NCBI GenBank assembly: GCA_032622095.1
Contig: CP136061.1
Coordinates: 187,432,369-187,496,368, forward strand
From: Siphonodentalium dalli
Taxonomy: Eukaryota > Mollusca > Scaphopoda > Gadilida > Siphonodentaliidae
Direction of reading: 5' to 3'
Length of the DNA stretch: 64,000 nt
Shown: positions 43,649 to 56,130 of the stretch, piece after piece
Position numbering within the stretch: the stretch's first letter is position 1
How the letters are laid out: the number at the start of each line of letters is the position of its first letter
Position numbers and translations under genes: made by a program
The notes under the pieces: model-generated
Told to the model about the DNA's origin: nothing
Database searches by the model: none
The model's input: the letters and a program-made list of their open reading frames with translations, nothing else

Positions 43649-46600
43649 CTTATCCGCAGCAGATACCGGTAGCTGAAACCATATATTTGATGTGTTTACA
43701 TTGCGCATGACATGCACATACCGAAGATGATTTGGTTTCGTTCAGTACATGGGGTTTAATGTCGTTTAAACCACGAGACCAATGGGAACTAATTCCACTG
43801 AACATATAGTAACCACCGACCATTGGAAAGCAAATGACAGCACCCCCGTGTACGTGGTATCGACAAACCCGCGGGGGTATCACCAAACCAGACCATGCGG
43901 TTTTGATAAATGAACATATTAAATGAACATACAGTTAAATGGTGATATCCACTATTCAAAACATATTTTCGCAAAGCGGAATATTCCCTCAATGGGATAG
44001 CGACCGTAGCTTGCTCTCGATCCGATAAGTTTAATAGAAATCCCGACTCATTTCCGATTTTATCATAAATAGTAGACACTTTTTGACGTTAGGTAGTTCG
44101 TTTGAAACATAATTATCAGTCATATATAAATGGCGGATAATGCGTGTATCAATAGAAAAATATATGTTTAATTAACCATAAAATTGTCTAGCCGGCAGAG
44201 CGGTTCGCAAAAATACTATCTGTGTACAAGTGTGGGTACCCACCATAATGTCGGGTATCAAAGTCGCAGATCGATCCTGCGATGAGATGTCGCCAAACCA
44301 TAGCTGAGATGTCAAAGATGCGAATGATATGCTTCACACTTTGACCGTTTCTGCTTGAAAATATCCCAATTATCATTCGAACAGGCTGGTACATGGATCA
44401 TCTTTATGGTGGGGGTGCATGTGCAAGTGTGAAACGCGTTTGTGTTTTATGTTCTAATGTCATATTAATAGTATAGGCTATTATGTGTTATTTGACATTA
44501 TAGGCCCGGAACTGTACAGCGAATGGAAACATTAAATCAGTGTAAATCATGATTGTCGTCCCTCTATATGGATCACAAATCCGCGGTTATCGGTATTAGA
44601 CTCAGCTCGCAATCGCTGGGTAGTTTTTGTTTGCCTTTACTGTGCCATTCACCATACCCACTGCGCCAATTTCGGCGACCCCCTCCCAAAAGGAAGACGT
44701 GTGGCTCAGAAAGTGTACACCATAACATATCTGAGATATATTTTACGATTGGAGTAAGAAATCATTGGTTTGGTGTCACACAAGTTCTGTGATAAGTCGA
44801 ATAAAGTGATCCATATCATAAAAGGGGAGCTTTTTATGTGTTTTATGAATATTATGATTAATATTGTGTTAGTAAACCCTTTCTATACGAAATGGATTAT
44901 CCCATTCAGTTATGAATATATACATTGGAATGGCCTATTATTACTTTGGAAGGGTTTTCAGGAAATATAAGCAGACAACAGATAATACAAGTAAAGAATG
45001 AGTCCTATTTATTTCAGGGAAATGTTCAGATAATAAATTTAACAAACGACCGTTTGTTGGACTTATTACAGGGCTCTGAACAAAACAGTATCTTCCTCTT
45101 GTGGTTGTCTTGATCTAGGTGATATGGCCCCCAAAAACGTACCTGTGTTTGGTGATATGCAAATAAAAAATATAGGGGCGGGGGTGTGACTATTCATTTT
45201 ATTTTATTTTTTCATTTTATTTTCAACTTTTCTCAAAATAAATATGAATACCCACCAAGACTGCTTCTTTTTAATGAACTATAAACTAATAAAACTATTT
45301 ACATAATATTAAAATATAGTGTGAGTTATTGTTTTATTGAATAAAATGTGACCTAATTTAAGTGTGGTATAATATCCGGTTTAACAGTACATGCGATGTG
45401 TCAGTTTTACACGGAATTGAATCGGTTTACACGGAAAATAAAATCGGATGCGTTCTAATTTGTCACAATCAATAAAATGAACACAGTCGGGCGCCGGAAT
45501 AAGGGCGGGCGGGTCACCAGAAACACGGGTCTTTTTGCCTTGAGGCAGCTTATTCTTATTTTATTCCTCATATGTGACCTTTGTTGAATTTTCGCTATGC
45601 TATGAATTATGCCGAATGTCCTATAATTATAACAGCGAAATTTAAAATATTGTTCGTGACCTACAAGTATAGTAAACGGGAATCTAACTTCCAATGATTC
45701 TAAAATATTGTGTCACAATAATCGCTTGTACAACATTCAAAAAGAAATTCCAGATCTAATTCAAGAAAATACATTTTGAAATATCATCACATTTTGGGAA
45801 AACGTGCGTCTGACCTTTAAGGGAAGTGTACTTACTATATCGCCTAACGCCCTCGCTTGTAATCCAAAAAAGAAAGACCTCCCAAGAAGAAATTATCAAT
45901 AATGCAAGTGTATATGAGGACGAGTTTGTTCCGACGTGTATCGAACAACACATACAAGTAAGCTTTCGTCTGACGAAAATTCATGTAATAATGCAATAAA
46001 TTATATATAAATCCGATAATGACCCACTTCAGGTACATGGCTTAGACTATTGTGAAATACGTCCAGACATAATCCTATTTTAATCGGCCCACAATAATAC
46101 GGTATAGATTTGGACCACTGGAAAGTTACGATTTGTAGGACCGCGCGTACTGTAATTCTATCCCATATACTGAAAATAGACGTATATATAGGATATGTCT
46201 GTCTGCTCGGATTTTTCTCCCAGACTCCTGGACCGATTTAAAGATATATTATGGACATGCTAGGATTCATGAAACTGATAAGTTAGTACTCAGGCGGTAT
46301 GCCAACTGGAGGAATGTAGAATTCTACTAACATCGCCGAAAATCTCAACGAAATCGACCACACCACTCCATAGAAAACATCGCCTGAACAAGGCGCAATT
46401 GTAAATATTTACATCTCGAATCGGGACGCAACAAACGGCGATAAACCAATGCAAATGATTTCGCTATCGGGAGTCTATTTAATTTAATTGATATATAAGA
46501 ATGACGGGTGTGTCTTGTAAATTTGGATTTATATTCGTAAAAATTACTACTTTGAGCAAGATTATTCTAAATTTCTATTTGAGCACCCTACCGGAGTGTT

Positions 46601-46730
46601 TCACGTCACTTTAACCAAACTGCGGTGATTCAGGGTAACACGACTTAGGTTAAAACTGCGTTAGTTTTTTTTAATTTTGATAAAATAAGCTGATTAAGCT
46701 CACTATAGGTTTATTTCAGAATCAAATAGA
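43649..46730. other. Region upstream of the ankyrin gene start
   Basis: This should hold the promoter and 5' UTR of the ankyrin gene. No TATA box or start site could be assigned. The short frames here have no domains. Confidence 0.4.
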
Positions 46731-46862
46731 TCCAATATGAACCTATGTGAATATTTAGGTCCAATATGAACCTATGTGAATATTTAGGTCCAATATGAAC
46801 CTATGTGAATATTTAGGTCCAATATGAACCTATGTGAATATTTAGGTCCAATATGAACCTAT
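46731..46862 (+). repeat. 29-bp tandem repeat, 4.5 copies
   Basis: Near-perfect units start at 46731, 46760, 46789, 46818 and 46847 (TCCAATATGAACCTATGTGA then ATATTTAGG). Confidence 0.95.
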
Positions 46863-48950
46863 TTGCTCGAGGATATGTTGCAGCACCAGATGTACGCTCT
46901 TTATAATATTTTTTCACTCTGGCCTGGGCCGTCTAACGGAATAACGGGTATAAGTCCACTGTGAGCTTATTCAATATGTCAATATTTGTGGAGGTATATA
47001 TATACTGCGTTTTATATGCTTTTGTAGTGCACATGTATTACAACTTACAAGTAACATTATTAACGTCTAGCCTCGTCCAATAGTGGAGCGGATATGTTAC
47101 CGACAATATGTCGGAAGGGTGCATTTTATGAATAAATTGCGAATTTTGCCCAATCAGTCGGTAGGAAAAACATTTGTCGTCAAATACATGGTAACAACTG
47201 TTGCCATGATAGCAACCAACCCGCACTTCAAATGGAAGATGAGGGTTGTAAAAATTGATGCTTACTTGGACACCCCTTGTGGGAAAATATCAACAATAGG
47301 AACGCATTCCATGTTTGTTTTCAATTGGGTTGTAGACTATCTACCTAAAATGTGAATAAAATTGTGATGACTCATCATCATTTTATTTCCGTGCCAACAA
47401 CAACAACAACAACAACAACAACAGCAGCAGCAACAACAACAACAACAAGATTATTTGAAATGCCGCTTCAGTTATCAGATTCGATTAATTGCCCAAAAAT
47501 AATACGAACCACAGTCAACTATTGTATAAATTGCACAAAACCTGTTATTTATCAACATATTGTTCAAAGAAATTTGACCGGATTGTCAAATATCCAATAC
47601 CCAAAGTCATTTGATTTTAGAGTTATCCATCTTCATCCACAATTTGGTCCGAGGCCGTCTTCTTGTCGACTTTTTGCTTGGCCGCCAAAAAATACCGGTG
47701 GTAAAAAATAATATATTTCAAAAATAGATATATGATAACTCTGAGCATTGCTATGTGGGTTTCTCGACTCGAATCAAATATGTTTTACCCCCGAAGCCAA
47801 AGAAATAGTAATTTGGGAGCGTTAATTCGGATTATGCATCTTTAACACCATGTGAACTACTAGCATTCCACAATGGAATGAGTCAGTAGATCAACCAAGC
47901 CATACCTTAGTTGGAAGCTGAGAGTGTTCTTTAATTAGTGGGACCCCTTGTGTTTATATTTCTGACAATAGCGGAGAATAGCAAGATTTGCTCAATAGAT
48001 GTTTTTGTTTTCTATCTAAAGTGTGAGAACAACTTATGCTGGCTCAAACACATTTCGTTTGTTGCCATGGAGACGAGTGTTTTTTCTTCACACTGTCGGG
48101 TGTTGGTAGGCAAACATATCCGTGGCTAGTAACAATGTTGACATAGCAACCAACCCGTACATAGTTCAAATGCATTCATTATGAGGGTACGTTCCGTGCG
48201 GATATAGTTTCGAAAATAGCTACCTAAAATGTTTTTGATCATCATATGAATGTTGCCATGGAAACCAATTTCTTTAAACAAATATTAGTAACATATTGAA
48301 ACATAATTTGTTTTTATTTAATCTCCGCAAAGAAGCGTAAGTTTTCGATTTAAATTTTTTTTTTTTATCGATAACATTTATTGTAGATAGTTTTGATGTT
48401 TCTCGACATTCGATCGCTGGTTCACCTCGAAATACATGCACCATACGCCAAGAGAACGGTGAATATGGTGCGACACTTCCTTTATCGGGGTCAATGCTGG
48501 ACCAAACTTTACTCTTGCCAAATAGAAATATCCTTGCCAAAGTCTATATATCCTAATTTGCCGAATGATATCGAAAAGAAAATAAGGGGTTGATAGTATA
48601 TCAGGTATACATGCTTTGGCACTGGCTATCAAATCGCATCAAAACGTTCATTGTCTAGAATAGTTAAAAATTGTTTGATTTGCACTTTTCTCGTCCTTGT
48701 AACGATTATAATTTATGCAGAGGATCGCTCCAAAATCATCACATTCACGTCCAGATTTCGACCAAAAAGGGCATGTCATTATGGCTACAAGCTGTGCTCC
48801 TCCGACATCAAAGACTTTACCTGACAAGATGTAGTTTGCTATCGGGAAGTTAGGGAGGTCTCTCCTCATTACACATGCATGTAGATATGCATTGAGTTTC
48901 TTCCCGCCACTGTCAGTCTTTGTTACCACATAATATAATAGTGCAGCGGT
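46863..48950. other. Stretch without a supported gene
   Basis: A (CAA)n/(CAG) microsatellite lies at about 47396-47448. The word AGCAACCAACCCG(C/T)AC and GCTACCTAAAATGT-like text recur about 900 bp apart (47211 and 48150), hinting at an old tandem duplication. No gene is supported. Confidence 0.4.
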
Positions 48951-49470
48951 CAAACGCCAAAAGTGGTCGGGTACCCTACCCACGGTAGAACAAGTTGAAA
49001 CAAATTTTGTTTGAAGGAGAAATATATACTATTGACGAAACTGATAGTGAAAAATAACGGAATTGGTGGTGCACGCTATTGTCAAATCGACGATGAACGA
49101 TACCCACCAGTGAATTTTTCCAGAAATTAACGATTTTGGTAAATCGAGTCCTGCGGCTATGTCCTAGCATATTGTCCAACATTGTTGGTATTAAAATTAC
49201 TACATCATGCCATATCTCTACTTGATATGCAAGAGTGTTGGTTATTTTAAATTGTTCTGCCATTTGGAGCCGAAACATTTCTTTTTAGCTGAAAAATCCC
49301 TCTTTTTCACAAACATATTATTTTTCAAATATTATCATTCAAACGGATATTGTAATAAAGCCAAAAATATTAAATCCATATGGTGTAGAAGTTATCTGAC
49401 AAGCATATTAAGAATGAAGTTAACAGAAAGACTGAACAGATTGCGTGATATTCGATTTTAGCTACCCCTC
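48950..49470 (-). repeat. Dispersed repeat, inverted copy
   Basis: The reverse complement matches 55560-56130. Shared blocks include AAAATCGTTAATTTCTGGAA, GGTATCGTTCATCGTC, TAGGACATAGCC and CCAACATTGT. Divergence is moderate. Confidence 0.75.
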
Positions 49471-50030
49471 CCCAAACACGTTTTTGGTCGAAAAATTAAT
49501 ATTTTTTTTAACGACTTTACAAGCATTTTCTAATTGATCTTAATGGGACCCAATGTGAATCTTGTGCTGAAAGTTTTGTCCATAGATGCCGCTTAATTGA
49601 TTACAGATGTTTTGAGACTTCCATACCCTCATTTACAACAACAACATATTTTATTGATAACAGGTAATTCTACATGTATTAACATCGATTTTATAGTACT
49701 AAATATTTGTTATAGACAACACATGACCAACTATATAATTCATATGGCTTAGTAGTTATCTGGACATCACATGTAGAAAGAATTGACAGATTGTGAACGG
49801 TTTGCCAGATATTGGATTTTAGCTACTGCTCCCCAGAACACGTTTTGGTAGAAAAAATGCATATTTATGATAACGACAACACAAACTTTTCTAAATGATT
49901 CTAATGGGGGGACCAAATCATGATTCATATGATGAAAACCTGATCCGTAGACACCGCGAGTGTGGTTAAAGGTGTCCCGGGCTTCCAAACCTCCAGATAC
50001 AGCAACAACAACAACAACAACAACAACACA
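49390..50030. repeat. Tandem duplication of about 360 bp
   Basis: TTTTAGCTAC(C/T)CCTCCCC, GAAAAAAT and AACGAC blocks at about 49457-49520 recur at about 49817-49880. Both units end in a CAACAACAA microsatellite (about 49635 and 49999). Confidence 0.75.
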
Positions 50031-50229
50031 TGTTATTTACAACATGTAATTTTATATTAATATATATATAGCGACTTTGTAGAACTAAAGTATTTGTTCT
50101 AAGCGACACATAATATAGACTAACATATATAAAAACAAAATCATTGTTGCTGCCATAGTGATTGTTAAGAGTCCCTCTAGATCGACCAAAGTATAGAAAC
50201 AATGGATATTGTATTTTATATCTCATAAA

Positions 50230-52850
50230 CTATTTTGACCAAGGTGGCAAGCGTTAGTTCAAATGTGTCCTATGTTTTGAGGTCCCCCTACACTATTAGA
50301 AGTCTTGAACATACCACGAACTGCAAGAATATGATCTCAATATTAACTGAGGGTTTGTACAAAGGACAGTTATATAACGAAATACACAATGTTTAAAGTG
50401 TTGAACACAATACGAACTGCAACTATATGTTCTCTATATTAACAGAGAGTGTGAATGGAAGGTAATGCTATCAGAGAATACATAATTTGTATCGGTGGCT
50501 TGTGCCTGTGTCGCTTTACACAAAACGGCTGATAAATAAGAAAGACGAATTTGTTATGTTTTGAGGAACCCCTACACAATAGAAGTGCTAAAGTTTAACA
50601 AACCACGAACTGATAGTATTGCTCTAAATATTGATCGAGGATGTGGGCAAAGGGTAGTAATGTCAGGACATGCACAATGTTTATGGGTGGGTTGGTTCCA
50701 GAAAGCCTTTGGCGCACTAACTGTATTTATGTTACATTCATGTACCCTATGTCTTTTGTTAAATCTTCAATACTGGAGGCAATAAAGATATATATATATA
50801 TCTATGCTCTTATTAGTAACTGTATTAACTGACAGTGTGAACGAAAGGTAGTGCTAACAGAGAATATACAATTTAGTTTGGTTCCCGAAATCCTAGGGCA
50901 CTGTACAAAAGGCGTCTGGCAAATACGAAAGTTTAATTTTCTTTGAGCCCCTACCCCATTTAAAATATTATACACACCACGAATTGAACGGATATGCTCT
51001 CAATATTAACTGAGGGTGTGGACAAATGGTAGTTTGCTCAGGAAATACACATCTTTAATGGATGGATTAGTTTGCGAATGTCTGGGATACTTTACAAAAA
51101 GTGGCTAGCAAATGAGAAAGGCGAATTCTCACTGTTTGGACCCCCTTAACCAATTTGAACTCTTGAACACTTTATGAACTAAAGCTATATGATCTTAATA
51201 TTAACTTAGTGTGTGGACGAAAGGTAGTGCTATCATGGATTATATACAATTTGTAATGGAGGTTGGTTCCCGAAATCCTGGGGAACTTTACAAAAGGCGG
51301 CTGGCAAATACATTGTACGAAATAGAAATTCACATCTTTTATGGATTGGTTTGTTCTTGAATGCATGGGTCACTTTACAAAAAGCGGTTGGAAATTAGAA
51401 AGGGGAATACTCAATGTTTTGCGAGACCCCTTAACCCATTTAATATCTTGAACACACAATGAAATGAAGTAATATGCCCTCAAACTTAACTGAGTGTGTG
51501 AACAAAAGGTAGTGCTAGCATGGAATTATCAATTGGTATGGGTGGTTTGGTTCCCCCGAAATCCTGCGGCACTTTACACAAAGCAGCTGGCAAACACGAA
51601 AGGCGAATTTTCTTGGTTTTGAGGACCACACTATCACACTAAGTCTTAAACAGATGATATACACTCAGTGTTAACTGAGGGTGTGGACAAATGATAGTAT
51701 TATCCGGAAATATGCATCTGTTATGGATGAGATGGTTCCCGAAAGCCTATGGCACTTTACAACAAGCGGCCGGCAAACGAAAAGGGCTAGTGTTCACTGT
51801 CATAGGGACTCCAACCCCCATTAGAAGTATTGAACACACCACTAGCTGAAGGCATATGCTATCAATATTATTGTGGCTGAAAGGCAAGATGCAATGCTCT
51901 TGCGAACCAACAGTTACTGTTCACGAGAGCATCGTGGCACCTTATACAAAAAGCAGATGGCAGAAGACGAATTTTGAGGACCCCTACCCCACGTAAACCA
52001 TTGAACCCATCACGAACTGAATGGATGTGATCTCAGTGTCAAACGACGATCTGGACACATGGCTATTCTATCAGGAAATACACAATTGTTATAGATGGTT
52101 TGTTACCCGACAGCCAGGGACACTTTACAAAAAGCGACCGGAAAATAAATAATTCGATTTTCACTGTTTCTATTACCCCTACCCAATTTGAAGACCAGAA
52201 CACACCACGAACTGGAACGATATCTTCATTGACTGAGTGTATGGACAATGGGTAGTTGCGTTGCATAAGGAAGTACACAATTTATATAGATGGATTGATT
52301 TCATAAATCATGAGCACTTAACGAAAATAAGAAAGGTAAAATTTTGAGGACCCCCTACTTTATTTGAAGTCTTAAAGACACCACACGCTGAAATGATATT
52401 ATCTAAATATTAACCGAGCGTGTGACCAAAGGTTAGTTTTTATCAGGATATACATATGTGTTGGTTCCCGAAAGCCTGAACCGTGTGCACTCCTAACAAG
52501 ATCGAGACTGGCACAAGTTCACTGTTTTATGTACCCCTACCCTATATATTTGAAATATTGGACACATCATGTACTGAAGGGATTATGCTCTCAATATCAA
52601 CATATGTTGCGGCCGAATGGCTATTATATCCGGCACTATACGATATATAAGGTTGTGTCGGTGTCCGACAGCCTGTGACACTTTACAAAAAGCGGCTTGC
52701 AAATAAAATAATGCAATTTTAACTGTTTGTGTGACCACATACGCTATTTTAAGTCATGAAAAAACCACGAACTGAAGGCATATGCTCTCAGTTTTAACTG
52801 AGGCTGTGGACATAGGGTAGTTCTATCAGGAGGTAAACAATTTATATGGG
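50230..52850 (+). repeat. Divergent satellite of about 190 bp, about 13 units
   Basis: GAACACACCACGAACTGAA-type anchors occur roughly every 173-198 bp, with occasional double spacing. Each is followed by ATATGCTCTCAATATTAACT-like, GTGTGGACAAA-like, GGTTCCCGAAA-like and CACTTTACAAAAAGCGGC-like blocks. Units differ strongly. All short frames across it are spurious. Confidence 0.85.
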
Positions 52851-53198
52851 AGTGAGAGACTGTATGGGAAAAGTGATAAACATATAATTTCGTTGGGGCT
52901 GATTGGACATAATGATATACAGAACATTTTGTTTACGCCATTGATACGCCCGTCGCCGAGAAATGTCAGGCGATCTGGTAGGGTAAATTTCGCGCTCAGC
53001 AGGGTTTCAATGCTTTTCACGAAGTTTGCACAAATGACAGCGTCATGAAAATGTCATGTTGACTGTTTCGTTTCGTTTCATGATCTATTGCTGATTCCAA
53101 AATATACATGTAACCTTGGTGGAATCCGGATGTGATTAAGTATTGTGGGATACGGAATAAAACGTGCTAAATATTATATGAATAGTTCATCGTATTTA

Positions 53199-55545
53199 CC
53201 CAAACTTCTCCACATTAACTGCTCCACTGAGAAATTTGACGCACAAAAATGTGGAGTTCGAGTGGACTAAATCACACGAGTTAGCATTTTCCCAAATAAA
53301 ATCTCATGTAACTAGTCCAACTACATTGTCATATTTTTATGTAAATAAGGCAACTGAATTATATGTGGATGCATCTCCAGTGGGAGTAGCTGGAATCCTT
53401 GTGCAAGCAGATAAAATAATTTCGTACGGCATGCAGTAGATCCCTCACCCCTACTGAGCAGATATACAGTCAGCTAGAACGCGAAGGATTAGCTGTAGTA
53501 TGGGGCCTAGAACATTTTTCGTTGTATGTACTGTTTTTACAGATCATAAACCCCTTTTGGGCCTTTTTGGTAAAGCACAAGCTAAATTACCAGCCAGACT
53601 TGAGCGTTGGTCTCTTAGGCTACAAGCTTTTCAATTCACACTCAAGTACCAGAAAGGCATCAATAATCCCGCCGACTACATGTCAAGACATCCTTTAATG
53701 TCTACATGTTCTCCAGTTAGTCGAACAGAGGAGTACATAAATAAAATTATTTCAAATGCTGTTCCTAAAGCCCTTACTCTTTCTGAAATTCAAACAGAAA
53801 CCGTAAAAGATGAGGTTTTAAGTCAAGTAATTAATGTTTATCATTCTGGTAACTGGGACCAGGCCTCTGGAGAAATTATACATACATAACTTTCTCTTCA
53901 CAATGAAAGTGTTTTGTTAAAGGGCAGTAAAATTGTGTTACCCCAGTCACTACATGAAAAAGCTGTATCTCTTGCTCATGAGGGCCACCAGGGAATAAAT
54001 AAAACCAAAGCATTGTTACGGGAGAAAGTATGGTTCCCAGGTATAGACAAGTTTGTCGAAAGTCATGTTAAAACCTGTTGTGCATGTCAATCTGTAACCA
54101 ACAAAATTCCACGTGAACCACTGCAAATGACCCCACTCCCATCATAAATATGGACAGAAATAAGCATTGATTTATTCGGACCTTTGTCATGTGGTCAGTA
54201 TCTCCTCGTAATTGTCGACGACTACAGTCGATTTCCTGAAGTCGAAAATTGTAGTAGCACGTCTGCACAGTCTGTCATTTCAAAGTTAGATCGTGTATTT
54301 TCGACACATGGCATCTCGGCAGTAGTTCGCACACCATTTCACATCATTTCAGAATTTTGCAAAGTGCTTGGGCTTTAAGCATCGTAGAGTAACACCTTTA
54401 TGGCCTGAGGCAAATGGTGAAGCAGAGTCTTTCATGCGACCTTTAAAGGTACGGTTGGCCTTGGCGGTGGGTATCCTGTGAAAATATTTCCACCCGTCAA
54501 AAGCCGCCACAAACAGAAAGAACATCAAAATGTAGACAGACTTTGTCCGTATACAAATAAGAAAGATCGCATAAACAGTATGTTATTGTCAAATGTTTGA
54601 CCATTATTATGTAAACAAAATCATAAAAAGTTACTTTTCTAGTGTTTGTTTATATTATGATAGTAAACATAAAGAGCGTTCTTTGTTGGTGAATTCCTGA
54701 TATGGAAATAATAAAGAGCGTTTATGCCATTTGTGTGTGATTAGCCAGTAGCATTGTGCTGTCTTCTGTAACACAATCAGGCTCTTGCTTAGGTAAAATA
54801 TAGTAGGTCTTTACGATAACATGCTGTTTACGTGATGGTCATGGTATATATGAACGAAACTGTATGCGTTTTAATGTTTTTCTGTTTACGGTGATTAGAA
54901 CAAATATGAATATTTTCGACAACTAAGGCCTCACGTGCCTTTAAAGAAGATGTGTCAAACAGCTCAATTGGAAAACCGTTGTTGGCGGCAAGCACCTTAT
55001 GCTTTCCTCCGAAATTACCGGACTACCCGGCATTCTGGAGCTCCACCCTCCGAAATCCTCCTTGGACGCCCTTTGAAAACTAAATTGCCCCAAATTTCAG
55101 TGTCTCCTTTTGAAAATCGTGACATATCAGATAAAGACAAACAGTCAAAGGAAAAAATGAAAACATTAATTTAGCTGAGAAAAGAAGAGTTATCCGAACA
55201 TCCACTATGGAAGTTGGAGATAAATTTAAACCCTCTTTCGATCCAAATCCATTCCAGGTTATTCATAAAAAGGGTTCTATGGTAATTGGTCAAAGGGGAA
55301 AAGAGGTGAAGACGAGAAACAGTTCTCACTTCTTAACAGTGTCAATCCCTGCTGAACCTCGTGAAATTGAAGATGAGTGGGATCCATTGGAACACTTTAT
55401 TCCTTCAAGTTCTTGTAACGGAGGTTCTCAAATCTTACCAGATATCATCCAATCTCCTATTAATGTTCAGATGTCCCCGTGCCCAATTTTCAGCAAACGA
55501 GTCATGTTGGGTCCAATTATGATCAATTGGGAAATTTGGTAAAGT
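53199..55545 (+). pseudogene. Decayed Ty3/gypsy pol fragment (RNase H and integrase)
   Basis: The fragment starts at the RT-RNase H connection (NVEFEWTKSHELAFSQIK) and runs through RNase H (YVDASPVGVAG, then TDHKPLLGLF and NPADYMSRHP). It continues into the integrase zinc domain (HEGHQGINKTKALL ... TCCACQ) and core (SIDLFGPL), and ends in a C-terminal GPY/F-like part (FDPNPFQVIHKKGSMVIGQR, NSSHF). Frameshifts near 53435 and 53515, an in-frame TAA at 54145-54147, and loss of the second catalytic Asp region after 54330 make it non-functional. The integrase core is split by the MITE 54447-54940. The protease, gag and LTRs were not found. The type is unlike the intact element at 23-30 kb. Confidence 0.88.
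54447..54940. mobile_element. 494-bp TTAA-flanked MITE, copy 2
   Basis: TTAA occurs at 54443-54446 and 54941-54944. The ends and length are the same as copy 1, and orientation relative to the window is the same. It is inserted in the integrase core of the gypsy remnant. The two high-similarity copies 14.5 kb apart in different host sequences prove mobility. Confidence 0.88.
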
Positions 55546-55559
55546 TCTTTACAAAAATA

Positions 55560-56130
55560 TGTAATTTTTCGACCATAAACGAGTTTGGGGGGGGGGGGGG
55601 TAGCTAAAATCCATTATTTCGCAAACCGTTATAAATGTCTGTTAACTACTTTCTAAATATCCTTGTTAGATAACTGCTACACAATTTAGATTAAATATTT
55701 TGGCATTATAGCAATACCCATTTGAATGATAATGTTTGATAAAAAATATTGTTTATGAAAAAGAGAGATTTTTCAGCAAAAAATAAATGTTTCGGCTCCA
55801 ATCGGCAGGAAAATGTAAACTAACCAACACTTTTTTCATATCATGTAGAGGTGTGATATGATATAGTAATTTTAACCCCAACAATGTTGGCAAATAGGTT
55901 AGGACATAGCCACAGGGCTCGCTTTACCAAAATCGTTAATTTCTGGAAAAAGACACTGGTAGGTATCGTTCATCGTCAATTTGACAATAGCCACCACCAA
56001 TTCCGTTATTTTTCACAATCATTTTCGTGAACAATATATATTTCTTCTTCAACAAAAGTTGGTTTTAACTTGTTCTACCGTGGGTAGGGGTATATCGAAA
56101 ACTAGAGCTCTTTTTCGATTTGGCCACTGC
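55560..56130 (+). repeat. Dispersed repeat, direct copy
   Basis: This is the partner of 48950-49470. Its last 80 bp (GTTGGTTTTAACTTGTTCTA ... GGGGTATATCGAAAACTA) also matches 1665-1760. A run of 13 G is at about 55588-55600. Confidence 0.75.

Noticed and set aside
47352-47711. A 119-codon frame with a polythreonine/alanine run
   Set aside because: The run is a (CAA)/(CAG) microsatellite, and the remainder has no recognisable domain or splice context.
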